Assembly (NCBI RefSeq): GCF_000760735.1 | Contig: NZ_JMEX01000004.1 | Span: 453,398-517,397, forward strand | DNA from: Rhodococcoides fascians A44A | GTDB taxonomy: Bacteria; Actinomycetota; Actinomycetes; Mycobacteriales; Mycobacteriaceae | Length of the DNA: 64,000 bases | Direction of reading: 5' to 3' | Shown here: positions 1-7,626 of the stretch, piece by piece | Layout of the letters: the number at the start of each line of letters is the position of its first letter | Numbering within the stretch: position 1 is the stretch's first letter | The notes under the pieces: model-generated | Databases searched by the model: none | What the model was told of the DNA's origin: nothing | The model's input: only the letters and a program-made list of their open reading frames with translations | Position numbers and translations under genes: made by a program

Positions 1-1148
1 GCCCCGCCCGGTTCGTTTGCCCGCGACAGACAATCGACGACGAGTGCAGCATGCAACGACATGAGGCCCGCGGAACTGAGCGGGTCCACGCCGGTCAGCT
101 GCTCGATCCGCTTGAGGCGGTAGTCGACCGTATTGGGGTGTACGTACAGCAGTTTCGCACTTGCGCGCCTGTTGGCCTCGCTGCCGACGAAGGTCTTCAG
201 GGTATGCATCAACTCCGGAAAGCCGTCGAGAGGCGCGATCACCGAACGCAACCGCGAACGGCCGGGGCCCGGCCGCGAGAGCTGGTACTCCAGAGCAAGA
301 TCGCTCGTCCGGTACAGACGGGGTTCCATGCGCAGCGACCTGGCCAGATCCACCAACTCGCGGCAATGTCCGAGTACGCCGTTCAACGAACCGAGAGTGC
401 CCCGTGCCGTGGCCGCGACGGTATCGACGTGCAGAGTCGCGGCGAGCCTGGTCAGGCAATCCTCGACGACGCTTGCGGGCGACGACGGAACGAGGACGAC
501 TCCCCCGCCCGTGGTCAGCGACAGCAGTGGTCCGCGAACGCCCGAGGCCGCAGCCATCGTGCTTTCCGCCGCCGCCAAGGCCGCGTTGTCGACGGAGCGT
601 ACGTCGGTCCTGGCGGCGCCCGGCCTATCGGCGTCCGACGCCGCGGTGACGAACCGTACGAATATCACGTCGTATTCCGTGGCCACCTCGATTCCGTTAC
701 GTTCCGCAATCCCACGGGCTTCGGGGTCGTCCGCGACGAGCAGGTCGACCAATTGGGCAACGCGCTCGCCGTTGGACCCTGGGTCCTGACGGCAGAACTC
801 CATGTACGCGGCCGAGACTGCGTTGCCGAGAGATTCGAGGACTCGCATCATGAACACTGCGTTGTCGACCACGCCGGATCGATCGACCTCGGCGACACTG
901 CCTTTGAGTCCAGCGGTGGCCGCGGCGTGGACGAATCGCTGCGCGTCCCGTAGCGGCACCCCCTCGCGCGCAAGGTCTTCCGCGGCGCGACGGACAGGTT
1001 CGAGCTCGGCAGGGGCCGGGAGCCGGCCGGCGCGAAGGCAACGGTCGACGACAGCACCGCTGCGCCCTTCCAACGCGGATGACCGTCCGCGAGGGACCTC
1101 GGTGACAACAGTGCCGGGGGAATGCGTGAACGAAGTGTCCAACCGCAT
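1..1148 (-). CDS. PucR/CdaR-type helix-turn-helix regulator, 3' end cut by window edge
   Basis: The minus frame is open from the ATG at 1148 to base 3, giving 382 codons without a stop, so the C-terminus lies outside the window. The last 50 visible residues carry the PucR/CdaR C-terminal HTH signature, with VHPNTVDYRLKRIEQLTG around residues 328-346. The middle region has no recognisable ligand domain and fits the poorly conserved sensor part of this family. AGGAAAGG lies 9 bases before the ATG. Members are transcription factors, usually of catabolic operons. No target is evident, because the neighbouring lipid genes have their own TetR regulator. Confidence 0.85.
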   Translation of the reverse strand, partial: MRLDTSFTHSPGTVVTEVPRGRSSALEGRSGAVVDRCLRAGRLPAPAELEPVRRAAEDLAREGVPLRDAQRFVHAAATAGLKGSVAEVDRSGVVDNAVFMMRVLESLGNAVSAAYMEFCRQDPGSNGERVAQLVDLLVADDPEARGIAERNGIEVATEYDVIFVRFVTAASDADRPGAARTDVRSVDNAALAAAESTMAAASGVRGPLLSLTTGGGVVLVPSSPASVVEDCLTRLAATLHVDTVAATARGTLGSLNGVLGHCRELVDLARSLRMEPRLYRTSDLALEYQLSRPGPGRSRLRSVIAPLDGFPELMHTLKTFVGSEANRRASAKLLYVHPNTVDYRLKRIEQLTGVDPLSSAGLMSLHAALVVDCLSRANEPGG

Positions 1149-1287
1149 GTCGAGCCGCCTTTCCTACCGCTTGTGTGGTTCGTGAAGTAACGGTAACTCA
1201 TCGAGCGGTCCGAAGGTATGAAAATGGAGGTGCAAACATTCTTGAAGTTTGTTTTTTCCGGAACGTTCTACCCGAGACAGCGAACAG

Positions 1288-1324
1288 CCGGGCCGCTCGC
1301 CCCGGTGAAGGGCGAACGACCCGG
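1288..1324. terminator. Imperfect hairpin downstream of the desaturase operon
   Basis: CCGGG, CG and TCGCCC pair with GGGCGA, CG and CCCGG across a short loop, with single mismatches between the blocks. It lies between the small hypothetical gene (ends 1365) and the regulator start at 1148, where minus-strand desaturase transcripts would stop. No T-tract follows, so this is a structural call only. The rest of 1149-1364 shows nothing else convincing. Confidence 0.4.
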
Positions 1325-1364
1325 CGTCCGAGACTCGGTCGATTGTGCCGCCGCGGCCGAGTTG

Positions 1365-1637
1365 CTACCTGTTCTCGAACTCGCCGTTGATGACCTTGCC
1401 TGCAGGAGTGTCCTCGCGGGCCTTCTTCGCAGCCTCCCGCATCTCGATGCCGTCCGAGATGAGATCCCCGATCTCCCGGGTCACGTCCCGCACCGCCCCG
1501 GCGATGATGACGGCGATCCGGCCGACGTGCGTAGCCGCGGACTCCGTCAGTTCCTGCACGGTGTCCTTGTTGCGTTCGAACTTGCCGACCACGACGTTCA
1601 CCCCTGATTCGGTATTCGGTCCGCTGGCGCCGGCCAC
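1365..1637 (-). CDS. Small hypothetical protein downstream of the desaturase
   Basis: Hypothetical protein of about 90 residues; the family is not recognised. The core (VVVGKFERNKDTVQELTES onward) is predicted to be mostly helical, with a central Ala/Ile/Val stretch (HVGRIAVIIAGAVRDV) that could be amphipathic or membrane-associated, then a charged tail. The frame is open upstream into the desaturase. GTG at 1637 directly follows the desaturase stop and would suit translational coupling. GTG 1673 and GTG 1601 are in-frame alternatives, and none has a convincing Shine-Dalgarno. Position makes it the last gene of the reductase-desaturase operon. Function unknown. Confidence 0.6.
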   Translation of the reverse strand: MAGASGPNTESGVNVVVGKFERNKDTVQELTESAATHVGRIAVIIAGAVRDVTREIGDLISDGIEMREAAKKAREDTPAGKVINGEFENR

Positions 1638-1638
1638 G

Positions 1639-2826
1639 TCAGGCCGCGACCTTCTTGCGCTCGACGATAACACCGACCGTCGGCTTCGATCCGGTCAGAG
1701 AATCCGGCAATGCGAGCTTGAAGATCTTGCCCCACACGGTACCGATCTGCTTGAAGAAACCGCCGGTGTTGTACGGAAGGCCGTATTTGCCGCACAGTGC
1801 CTTCACCTCAGGGGCGAGCTCCGGGTAGCGGTGCGCAGGCAGATCCGGGAACAGGTGATGCTCGATCTGGTGCGACAGGTTGCCGGACATGATGTGGAAC
1901 AGCGGCGATCCCTCGATGTTCGCCGATCCGAGCATCTGACGGACGTACCACTCGCCACGCGACTCGTCTGCGGTCTCGTCCTCGGTGAAGGTCTGCACCC
2001 CCGTCGGGAAGTGTCCGCAGAAGATGATCGAGTAGGTCCACAGGTTGCGGATCAGGTTGGCGCCGACGTTCCCCACCAGTGTGGTGACGAAGAAGGGGCC
2101 GGACAGCGCCGGAAAGATCACGTAGTCCTTGAGTACCTGACGACCGGCCTTGCGCCACATTCCCTGCAGCAAAGGCTTGACGTCGTGCCACTTGCGCTTG
2201 CCCTGGACGATGTTCTCCGCTTCGAGGTCGTGCAGCATGACGCCCCACTCGAAGAACGTCATCAGCAGGAACGCATAGACGGGGTTGCCCAGGTAGTACG
2301 GATTCCACTTCTGGCCCTCGTCCATCCGCAGGATTCCGTAACCGATGTCGCGGTCCTTGCCGACGATGTTGGTGAACGTGTGGTGCATGTAGTTGTGCGA
2401 ATGCTTCCACTGGTCGGCCGGGCAGACGGTATCCCATTCGAACACTTCGGAGTTGAAGCCGGGCTCACGCATCCAGTCGTACTGGCCGTGCATGACGTTG
2501 TGGCCGATCTCCATGTTGTCGAGGATCTTGGAGACGCCGAGGGCGCCGACTCCGGCGAGCCACACCGGAGGCAAGAACGGCAGGTACATCATGGCCCGAC
2601 CGGCGATTTCGAGGCCGCGTTGAGTCTTGACGATGTTGTAGATGTATTCGCGATCCTCCTCGCCCAGCTTGGCGACGGTGCGAGCACGGAGCTCGTCGAG
2701 CTCGCGGCCGAGGTCTTGGACCTGCTCGTAGGACAGGACCGTCGGTGGCAGCGCCTCGGGCTTCTCCGCGGATCCGAAGAAGGGCAAAGACAGTGAGGGC
2801 AGTGGGATTCCGAACATTTGAAACAC
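1639..2826 (-). CDS. desA3: DesA3-like membrane fatty acyl desaturase
   Basis: 395-residue membrane di-iron desaturase, close in layout to mycobacterial DesA3 (stearoyl-CoA delta-9 desaturase). Three histidine boxes are present: H109-x3-H113 (GHNVMHG), H144-x3-HH149 (HSHNYMHH) and Q320-x2-HH324 (QIEHH). Hydrophobic segments around residues 80-100, 172-190 and 225-265 fit a membrane enzyme with cytosolic active site. It introduces a double bond into acyl-CoA using O2 and electrons from the reductase encoded immediately upstream. Same transcript as that reductase, 150-bp spacing. Exact chain length and position of desaturation cannot be read from the sequence. Confidence 0.9.
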   Translation of the reverse strand: MFQMFGIPLPSLSLPFFGSAEKPEALPPTVLSYEQVQDLGRELDELRARTVAKLGEEDREYIYNIVKTQRGLEIAGRAMMYLPFLPPVWLAGVGALGVSKILDNMEIGHNVMHGQYDWMREPGFNSEVFEWDTVCPADQWKHSHNYMHHTFTNIVGKDRDIGYGILRMDEGQKWNPYYLGNPVYAFLLMTFFEWGVMLHDLEAENIVQGKRKWHDVKPLLQGMWRKAGRQVLKDYVIFPALSGPFFVTTLVGNVGANLIRNLWTYSIIFCGHFPTGVQTFTEDETADESRGEWYVRQMLGSANIEGSPLFHIMSGNLSHQIEHHLFPDLPAHRYPELAPEVKALCGKYGLPYNTGGFFKQIGTVWGKIFKLALPDSLTGSKPTVGVIVERKKVAA

Positions 2827-2864
2827 TCTCCGTTTCGGTTGTCGAAGATTGTCGGTCGGGTCGG

Positions 2865-3977
2865 TCAGATTTCGATTTCCACGTCACCGACAGGTACCGA
2901 CACACAAATCTGGATCTTCTTGTGCGGTTCGGTGTCGGTCTCCCCGGTCTTGACGTTCCGGGTGCATCCCGAGGTCTTCACCGACGTGCAGGTGAAGCAG
3001 ATGCCCATCCGGCAGCCGTAGGACGGCGTCAGGCCCGCGTCCTCCGCCTGTTCGAGGAGGGTCTTTCCCGAGTTGGTTGCGACGACGTCACTGCCGGAGA
3101 AGTTGACGTCTCCGTCTGCATCGGCGTCGGCGGTCGGTGCCGGCGCGGCGAACTCCTCGAAATGGAGTCGGTCGGCAAGTCCGAGATCGTCGTAGACGCC
3201 CCGGACCGACCGCATCAGTCCCGGCGGACCGCACAGGAACGTCCGAGCCTCCGCGAACCACGGTGCCACGGCGTTCAAGTGCTCGGTTCCGAAGAACCCG
3301 TGAAGGTCTCCCCCACTCGTCTGGTCCGTGTACGCCAGGACGATTCGGACTCGATCGTGCTCGGCTGCGATCTGCTCCAACTCGGCGCGGTACGAGACGT
3401 CCTTTTCCGAGTAGGCGTAGTGCAGGAAGGTGAGGTCGCCGCTGTACCCCTCGTCCAGCAGCGACCTCAACATGGACAACACGGGCGTGATCCCGCTTCC
3501 GCCACTGATCAGCAGAACCGATTCCGGACGAGGCGTCGGCAGGTGAAACACGCCGTCGGCCTGCGACAGGCTGACGACGAGGCCAACCTGCGCGTTCGCG
3601 TGAAGATACTGCGAGACAAGGCCTTCCGGATGCGCCTTGACGGTCAGTTCGATGAGACCGTCGGCGCGGTACTGCGAACATGCAGGCGAGTAGCACCGTG
3701 TGTGGCGCACCCCGTCGATGACGACGCCGACCTGCACGAACTGGCCGGCCTCGAAGCCCCTCCACTGGTGCGTCGGGCGCAACGTGAGGGTGACCGTGTC
3801 GGCAGTGGACCGGTGTACATCCGTCACTTCTGCCCGAAGATCCCTTACCGTGGTCATCGGGTCGACGAGCTCGAGGTAACGGTCGAGCGCGTGAGGCGTT
3901 GCCATGGCCTCGAACAGGGAAAGCAGCGAAAACTTGCGGCGAATGCCTGACTGTCGAGACTTCTGCTGAATTGCCAT
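2865..3977 (-). CDS. FNR-type reductase with C-terminal 2Fe-2S domain, desaturase electron donor
   Basis: 370-residue flavoprotein reductase. An FAD-binding beta-barrel with RCYSPAC comes first, then an NAD(P)-binding half with ISGGSGITP. The C-terminus is plant-type ferredoxin with ligands C322-x4-C327-x2-C330 and C358. This architecture matches mycobacterial Rv3230c, which passes NADPH electrons to DesA3. The start at 3977 is preceded by GGGAGGCGAG; an in-frame ATG at 4022 lacks a ribosome site and overlaps the candidate operator. First gene of the operon, divergent from the TetR gene at 4153. Confidence 0.9.
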   Translation of the reverse strand: MAIQQKSRQSGIRRKFSLLSLFEAMATPHALDRYLELVDPMTTVRDLRAEVTDVHRSTADTVTLTLRPTHQWRGFEAGQFVQVGVVIDGVRHTRCYSPACSQYRADGLIELTVKAHPEGLVSQYLHANAQVGLVVSLSQADGVFHLPTPRPESVLLISGGSGITPVLSMLRSLLDEGYSGDLTFLHYAYSEKDVSYRAELEQIAAEHDRVRIVLAYTDQTSGGDLHGFFGTEHLNAVAPWFAEARTFLCGPPGLMRSVRGVYDDLGLADRLHFEEFAAPAPTADADADGDVNFSGSDVVATNSGKTLLEQAEDAGLTPSYGCRMGICFTCTSVKTSGCTRNVKTGETDTEPHKKIQICVSVPVGDVEIEI

Positions 3978-4005
3978 CTCGCCTCCCGGTTCGAGGAACT
4001 TCTTC

Positions 4006-4023
4006 AGTGTACGTCTGTGCACT
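4006..4023. promoter_or_regulatory. Candidate FabR/DesT-type operator
   Basis: AGTGTACGTCTGTGCACT is an 18-bp imperfect palindrome (6 of 9 positions symmetric per half). It lies 29 bases upstream of the reductase start, between it and the divergent TetR gene. Overall form resembles the sites bound by FabR and DesT. A TTGACA hexamer on the minus strand at 4057-4062 may be the -35 of the operon, though no good -10 is visible. Binding is inferred. Confidence 0.5.
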
Positions 4024-4152
4024 AGAATCCCAGTGTGGCAGATCCGTACCGGAATCTGTCAACGTGAAAGTGATGGCACCGACATAGCACGGCGCACGTG
4101 TCCTGGATCACACTCACCCTGAGACGACGTCGAGACCGGAGGAGGTCACAGA

Positions 4153-4803
4153 GTGGACAGCAATAAACTCGAACATGTGACAGAACCGGGTACGCGTGCG
4201 GAACGCAAGGAACGCACACGACAAGCGCTCATCGACGGCACCCTGGATCTGTTGCGCGACCGGTCGTTCGCGAGCGTCAGTCTGCGCGAGGTCTCACGAT
4301 CGGCCGGCATAGTGCCGACTGCGTTCTATCGACACTTCGCGTCCATGGAAGATCTCGGCGTAGCTCTGGTCGAGGACTCGATGCGGACGCTTCGTCAGAT
4401 GCTGAGGGACGCGCGCAAGGATCCCACGGTCAAGAACGCAACCGAATCACTCCGGATCCTCGTGCGCGCCGTTCGCTCACACGAGGATCAGTTCCGATTC
4501 ATCGCCCGCGAACGCTACGGCGGAGTCACCGAGGTACGACGCGCATTCGCGACCGAGCTCCGCATGTTCGTCAGCGAACTGACCATCGACCTCGCCCGCA
4601 TGCCAGGGCTCGAATCCTGGGACATCAGCGATCTGGAGATGGCCGCGGATCTGATCGTCTCGACCATGCTCACCGCCACCGTCGGCCTGTTGGAGATCGA
4701 CCGCCCCGGCAGCTCGAGCGAACGCGAACTCCTGGCACGCACCGAGCAGCAGGTCCGCCTCGTGGTGTTGGGCATGGGAGCCTGGAGATCGAACCACGGT
4801 TGA
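4153..4803 (+). CDS. TetR-family regulator of the FabR/DesT type
   Basis: 216 residues from a GTG preceded by GGAGG. The N-terminal HTH (residues 18-65) contains SFASVSLREVSRSAGI and AFYRHFASMEDLG, near-identical in pattern to E. coli FabR and Pseudomonas DesT, which repress unsaturated-fatty-acid genes in response to acyl-CoA/ACP composition. The conserved FRFIARERYGG segment also matches that subfamily. It is divergent from the reductase-desaturase operon, the same arrangement as desT-desCB. Proposed role: tuning desaturase expression to membrane composition. Confidence 0.85.
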   Translation: MDSNKLEHVTEPGTRAERKERTRQALIDGTLDLLRDRSFASVSLREVSRSAGIVPTAFYRHFASMEDLGVALVEDSMRTLRQMLRDARKDPTVKNATESLRILVRAVRSHEDQFRFIARERYGGVTEVRRAFATELRMFVSELTIDLARMPGLESWDISDLEMAADLIVSTMLTATVGLLEIDRPGSSSERELLARTEQQVRLVVLGMGAWRSNHG

Positions 4804-4845
4804 TTCGACCCGAGGTGCACTCGACCTCAGCTGAGAGGACCGAAC

Positions 4846-5679
4846 ATGACGATGACCGAAGTAACCGTCGACGATCTGGTGTTCGACGTGTCGATCGCCG
4901 GCGAGGCGAACGCGGAACCGGTGGTGCTGCTGCACGGGTTCCCTCAGACTCACGCGTGCTGGGATCGGGTCGCGCCGACGCTCGTGGAACACGGCTTGTT
5001 CACCATCGCACCCGACCAGCGCGGATACTCACCGGGCGCACGTCCGCTCGGCACCGATGCCTACCGCGTGGAGAATCTCGTCGGCGACATCGTCGGGATA
5101 CTGGACGCACTCGGCCTGGAGTCGGCGCACGTCGTCGGACACGACTGGGGTGCCGCGGTGGCGTGGCAACTCGCAGCGCGGCACCCGGAACGCGTTCGTT
5201 CGCTCGTCGCGGTGTCCGTGCCGCACACGGCTGCGTTCAATCAGGCTCTCCGCGAGGACGCGGACCAGCGTGAGCGCTCGACCTACATGGGGCTGTTGCG
5301 ACAGGCAGGCAAAGCCGAGGAGGTGCTGCTCGAAGACGATGCACGTCGGCTGAGGGCCATGTTCTCCGAACGCAGCCCGGACGACCGTTACGTCCGGCAC
5401 CTGCAGGAGCCGGGGGCGCTGACCGCGGCGTTGGAGTGGTATCGGGCGATGACGAACGAGTTCGGACGCCTCGCACCGGTGACCGTTCCCACGACCTACG
5501 TGTGGAGCAATCAGGACTCGGCCATCGGCCGTGCGGGCGCCGAACGGTGCGGCGAACACGTGGACGCCGACTACACATTCGTCGAACTCGACGGAATCTC
5601 GCATTGGATTCCGGAGGAGGCCCCGGACCGACTGGCCGACGAGATCCTGCGGCGGGTCGCCCAGTCGAGGGTGTCGTGA
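4846..5679 (+). CDS. Alpha/beta-fold epoxide hydrolase
   Basis: 277 residues. The oxyanion motif HGFP is at 30-33, the nucleophile elbow GHDWGAA carries Asp100 rather than Ser, a later Asp lies in VWSNQDSA, and the base is His253 in GISHWIPEE. Asp nucleophile plus HGFP is typical of epoxide hydrolases; haloalkane dehalogenases are the main alternative. Cytosolic, no signal peptide. GAGAGGACCGAAC supplies a ribosome site. It follows the TetR gene by 42 bases in the same direction and may share its transcript; no functional link is evident. Confidence 0.85.
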   Translation: MTMTEVTVDDLVFDVSIAGEANAEPVVLLHGFPQTHACWDRVAPTLVEHGLFTIAPDQRGYSPGARPLGTDAYRVENLVGDIVGILDALGLESAHVVGHDWGAAVAWQLAARHPERVRSLVAVSVPHTAAFNQALREDADQRERSTYMGLLRQAGKAEEVLLEDDARRLRAMFSERSPDDRYVRHLQEPGALTAALEWYRAMTNEFGRLAPVTVPTTYVWSNQDSAIGRAGAERCGEHVDADYTFVELDGISHWIPEEAPDRLADEILRRVAQSRVS

Positions 5680-5681
5680 GA

Positions 5682-7004
5682 TCAGACCTTGTCGGGCGCT
5701 TTCACTGCGAGCAACGCGAGTAACCCGACGAACAACACGACGAGCAGACCACCGATGCCCGCACGGTCCGCGTCGAACAGCCACACGAACAGCCCGAACA
5801 ATGTGGGTGCGAGGAACGAGACTGCACGGCCGGTCGTGGCGTACAGACCGAAGAACTGACCCTCGCGCCCCGGTGGTGCCAGACGCGCCAGGTAGGTCCG
5901 CGACGACGACTGCGCCGGCCCGACGAACAGACACAGCACCAGGCCGAACACCCAGAACAGCACCGGGCCGGACACGAACAGCAGCACGATTCCCGCGACG
6001 ATCATCGACACGAGTGAGAACACGATGACGGATTTGGGTCCGGATCGATCGTCGAATCGGCCGGCGGTCACCGCGCCCAGACCGGCGACGACGTTGGCGG
6101 CGACGCCGAAGAGCAGCACGTCTGCCGAGCTGATGCCGTAGACACTCACCGCAAGAACAGCACCGAACGTGAACACCCCGGCCAGACCGTCGCGGAACAG
6201 CGCGCTCGCGATCAGGAAGTAGACGCTGCGCCTGTCGGCAGTCCACAGCTCACGCAGGTCGCGGAACAGCACCTTGTAGGATTCCAGCATTCCGGCCTTG
6301 GCGGCGCCTGGATCCTGGTCGGTGGACGGCAGTTCGGGAACGGTGAGCAGGACGGGAATCGCGGAGACTGCGAACCACACCGCGGCCAGCAGGGCGACGA
6401 GCCGGATGTTCATGCCGCCGTCGGTGGTGATGCCGAACAGTCCTCTGGTGTCACCGTCACCGGTGATGAAACCGAAGTAGCAGATCAACAGCAGAACGAT
6501 GCCGCCGAAATACCCCATCGACCAACCGAATCCGGACACGCGGCCGATGTTGGCCGGCGTGGAGACCTGACGAAGCATGGCGTTGTACGGAACACTGGCC
6601 AGTTCGAACAGGATCGAGCCTGCGGCGAGCAGCACCAGGCCCAGCCACAGGTAGTGATAGTCGTCGGCGACGAAGTACAAGCCGGCCATCGACGCGACAG
6701 TGAGTCCGGTCAACAACGCCAACGAGCGCTTTCGGCGGCCACGGGCGTCGAAGCGTTGGCCGGAGACAGGCGCAAGTATCGCGATGACGACGCCTGCTGC
6801 TCCGATCGCCCAACTGAACCACGACGTCGCCGAGATCGACCCGGGCAGATCGTCGCCCACCGCATCGGTGAGGTACACCGAGAACACGAACGTCAGAATC
6901 ACCGCGTTGAACGCGGCCGATCCCCAATCCCAGATACCCCAGGCGAATACCTGCTTTCGGGTCGTTGCGACGCCTACGACGGCAGTGTCGGCCGGAGTGT
7001 TCAT
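5682..7004 (-). CDS. MFS transporter of the Atg22/UMF1-like family
   Basis: About 440 residues with some 12 hydrophobic helices, a charged loop DARGRRKRS between TM2 and TM3, and VPYNAMLRQV typical of UMF1/Atg22-like carriers. These are integral membrane proteins, often annotated as amino-acid or peptide effluxers; substrate unknown. ATGs at 7010 and 7004 are both possible. Divergent from the PadR gene across a shared operator region (7005-7098), which suggests PadR controls it. Ends 2 bp from the convergent epoxide hydrolase. Confidence 0.82.
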   Translation of the reverse strand: MNTPADTAVVGVATTRKQVFAWGIWDWGSAAFNAVILTFVFSVYLTDAVGDDLPGSISATSWFSWAIGAAGVVIAILAPVSGQRFDARGRRKRSLALLTGLTVASMAGLYFVADDYHYLWLGLVLLAAGSILFELASVPYNAMLRQVSTPANIGRVSGFGWSMGYFGGIVLLLICYFGFITGDGDTRGLFGITTDGGMNIRLVALLAAVWFAVSAIPVLLTVPELPSTDQDPGAAKAGMLESYKVLFRDLRELWTADRRSVYFLIASALFRDGLAGVFTFGAVLAVSVYGISSADVLLFGVAANVVAGLGAVTAGRFDDRSGPKSVIVFSLVSMIVAGIVLLFVSGPVLFWVFGLVLCLFVGPAQSSSRTYLARLAPPGREGQFFGLYATTGRAVSFLAPTLFGLFVWLFDADRAGIGGLLVVLFVGLLALLAVKAPDKV

Positions 7005-7037
7005 GGGCAAAGCCTAAGCCAGCACGTGCAGCACAGC

Positions 7038-7066
7038 ATTGTACTGCGGTATATGCACCTGGTTGC
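7038..7066 (-). promoter_or_regulatory. Candidate promoter of the MFS transporter
   Basis: On the minus strand TACAAT (7043-7038) is a good -10. The expected -35 position (7066-7061, TGCAAC, 17-base spacer) falls inside the PadR-side palindrome at 7053-7068, so a bound regulator would block it. Confidence 0.45.
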
Positions 7067-7068
7067 AT
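7053..7068. promoter_or_regulatory. Candidate PadR operator
   Basis: ATGCACCTGGTTGCAT is an inverted repeat ATGCA-N6-TGCAT, with a further TTGCAT half-site at 7079-7084. It overlaps the -35 regions of both divergent promoters, as expected for a PadR repressor of itself and its pump. Confidence 0.55.
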
Positions 7069-7091
7069 AGTCACCCTGTTGCATACATACT
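7063..7091 (+). promoter_or_regulatory. Leaderless promoter of the PadR gene
   Basis: TTGCAT (7063-7068), a 17-base spacer and CATACT (7086-7091) lie 7 bases before the GTG at 7099, so transcription should begin at or next to the start codon. No Shine-Dalgarno is present. Confidence 0.5.
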
Positions 7092-7098
7092 GGCTGTC

Positions 7099-7626
7099 GT
7101 GGCACTCGAGCACGCGATACTCGTTTCCCTGACCGAATCGAACGGCTCCGGGTACGAACTGGCGCGCCGATTCGACAAGTCGATCGGCTTCTTCTGGAGT
7201 GCAAGCCATCAGCAGATCTACCGGGTGCTGACGCGTATGGACGCGGCCGGATGGATCGTGGGCAACTCCGTCGTGCAGGACGGCAGGCCGGACAAGAAGG
7301 TCTATTCGGTCAGCCGGAGCGGGCTCGACGAGCTGGATCGCTGGATCGCCCGACCCACCGATCCGAGTGCGCTCCGGGAGGAACTGGCCGTCAAGATCCG
7401 GGGCGCAGCACACGGTGACGTCGAGGCATTACGCACCGAGGTCCGCCGACACCGGGATGTCCATGCGGACAGGCTCGAGCTCTTTCGACTCATCGAGAAA
7501 CGCGATTTCCCATCACCGTCCTCCCTCTCGGGTACCGCACTGCATCAGTACTTGGTGCTGCGCGGCGGAATCCGTGTCGAGGAGGGCTTCGCCGAATGGT
7601 GCGACGAGATATTGGAGCGATTGTGA
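7099..7626 (+). CDS. PadR-family transcriptional regulator
   Basis: 175 residues. The N-terminal winged helix (HAILVSLTESNGSGYELARRF, then SHQQIYRVLTRMDAAGWI) is the PadR signature, followed by a helical dimerisation domain (PF10400-like). GTG 7099 is chosen because the PadR domain begins there and a leaderless-type -10 precedes it. Likely represses itself and the divergent MFS gene. The TGA overlaps the GTG of the following FadH-like gene, so the two are co-translated. Confidence 0.85.
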   Translation: MALEHAILVSLTESNGSGYELARRFDKSIGFFWSASHQQIYRVLTRMDAAGWIVGNSVVQDGRPDKKVYSVSRSGLDELDRWIARPTDPSALREELAVKIRGAAHGDVEALRTEVRRHRDVHADRLELFRLIEKRDFPSPSSLSGTALHQYLVLRGGIRVEEGFAEWCDEILERL

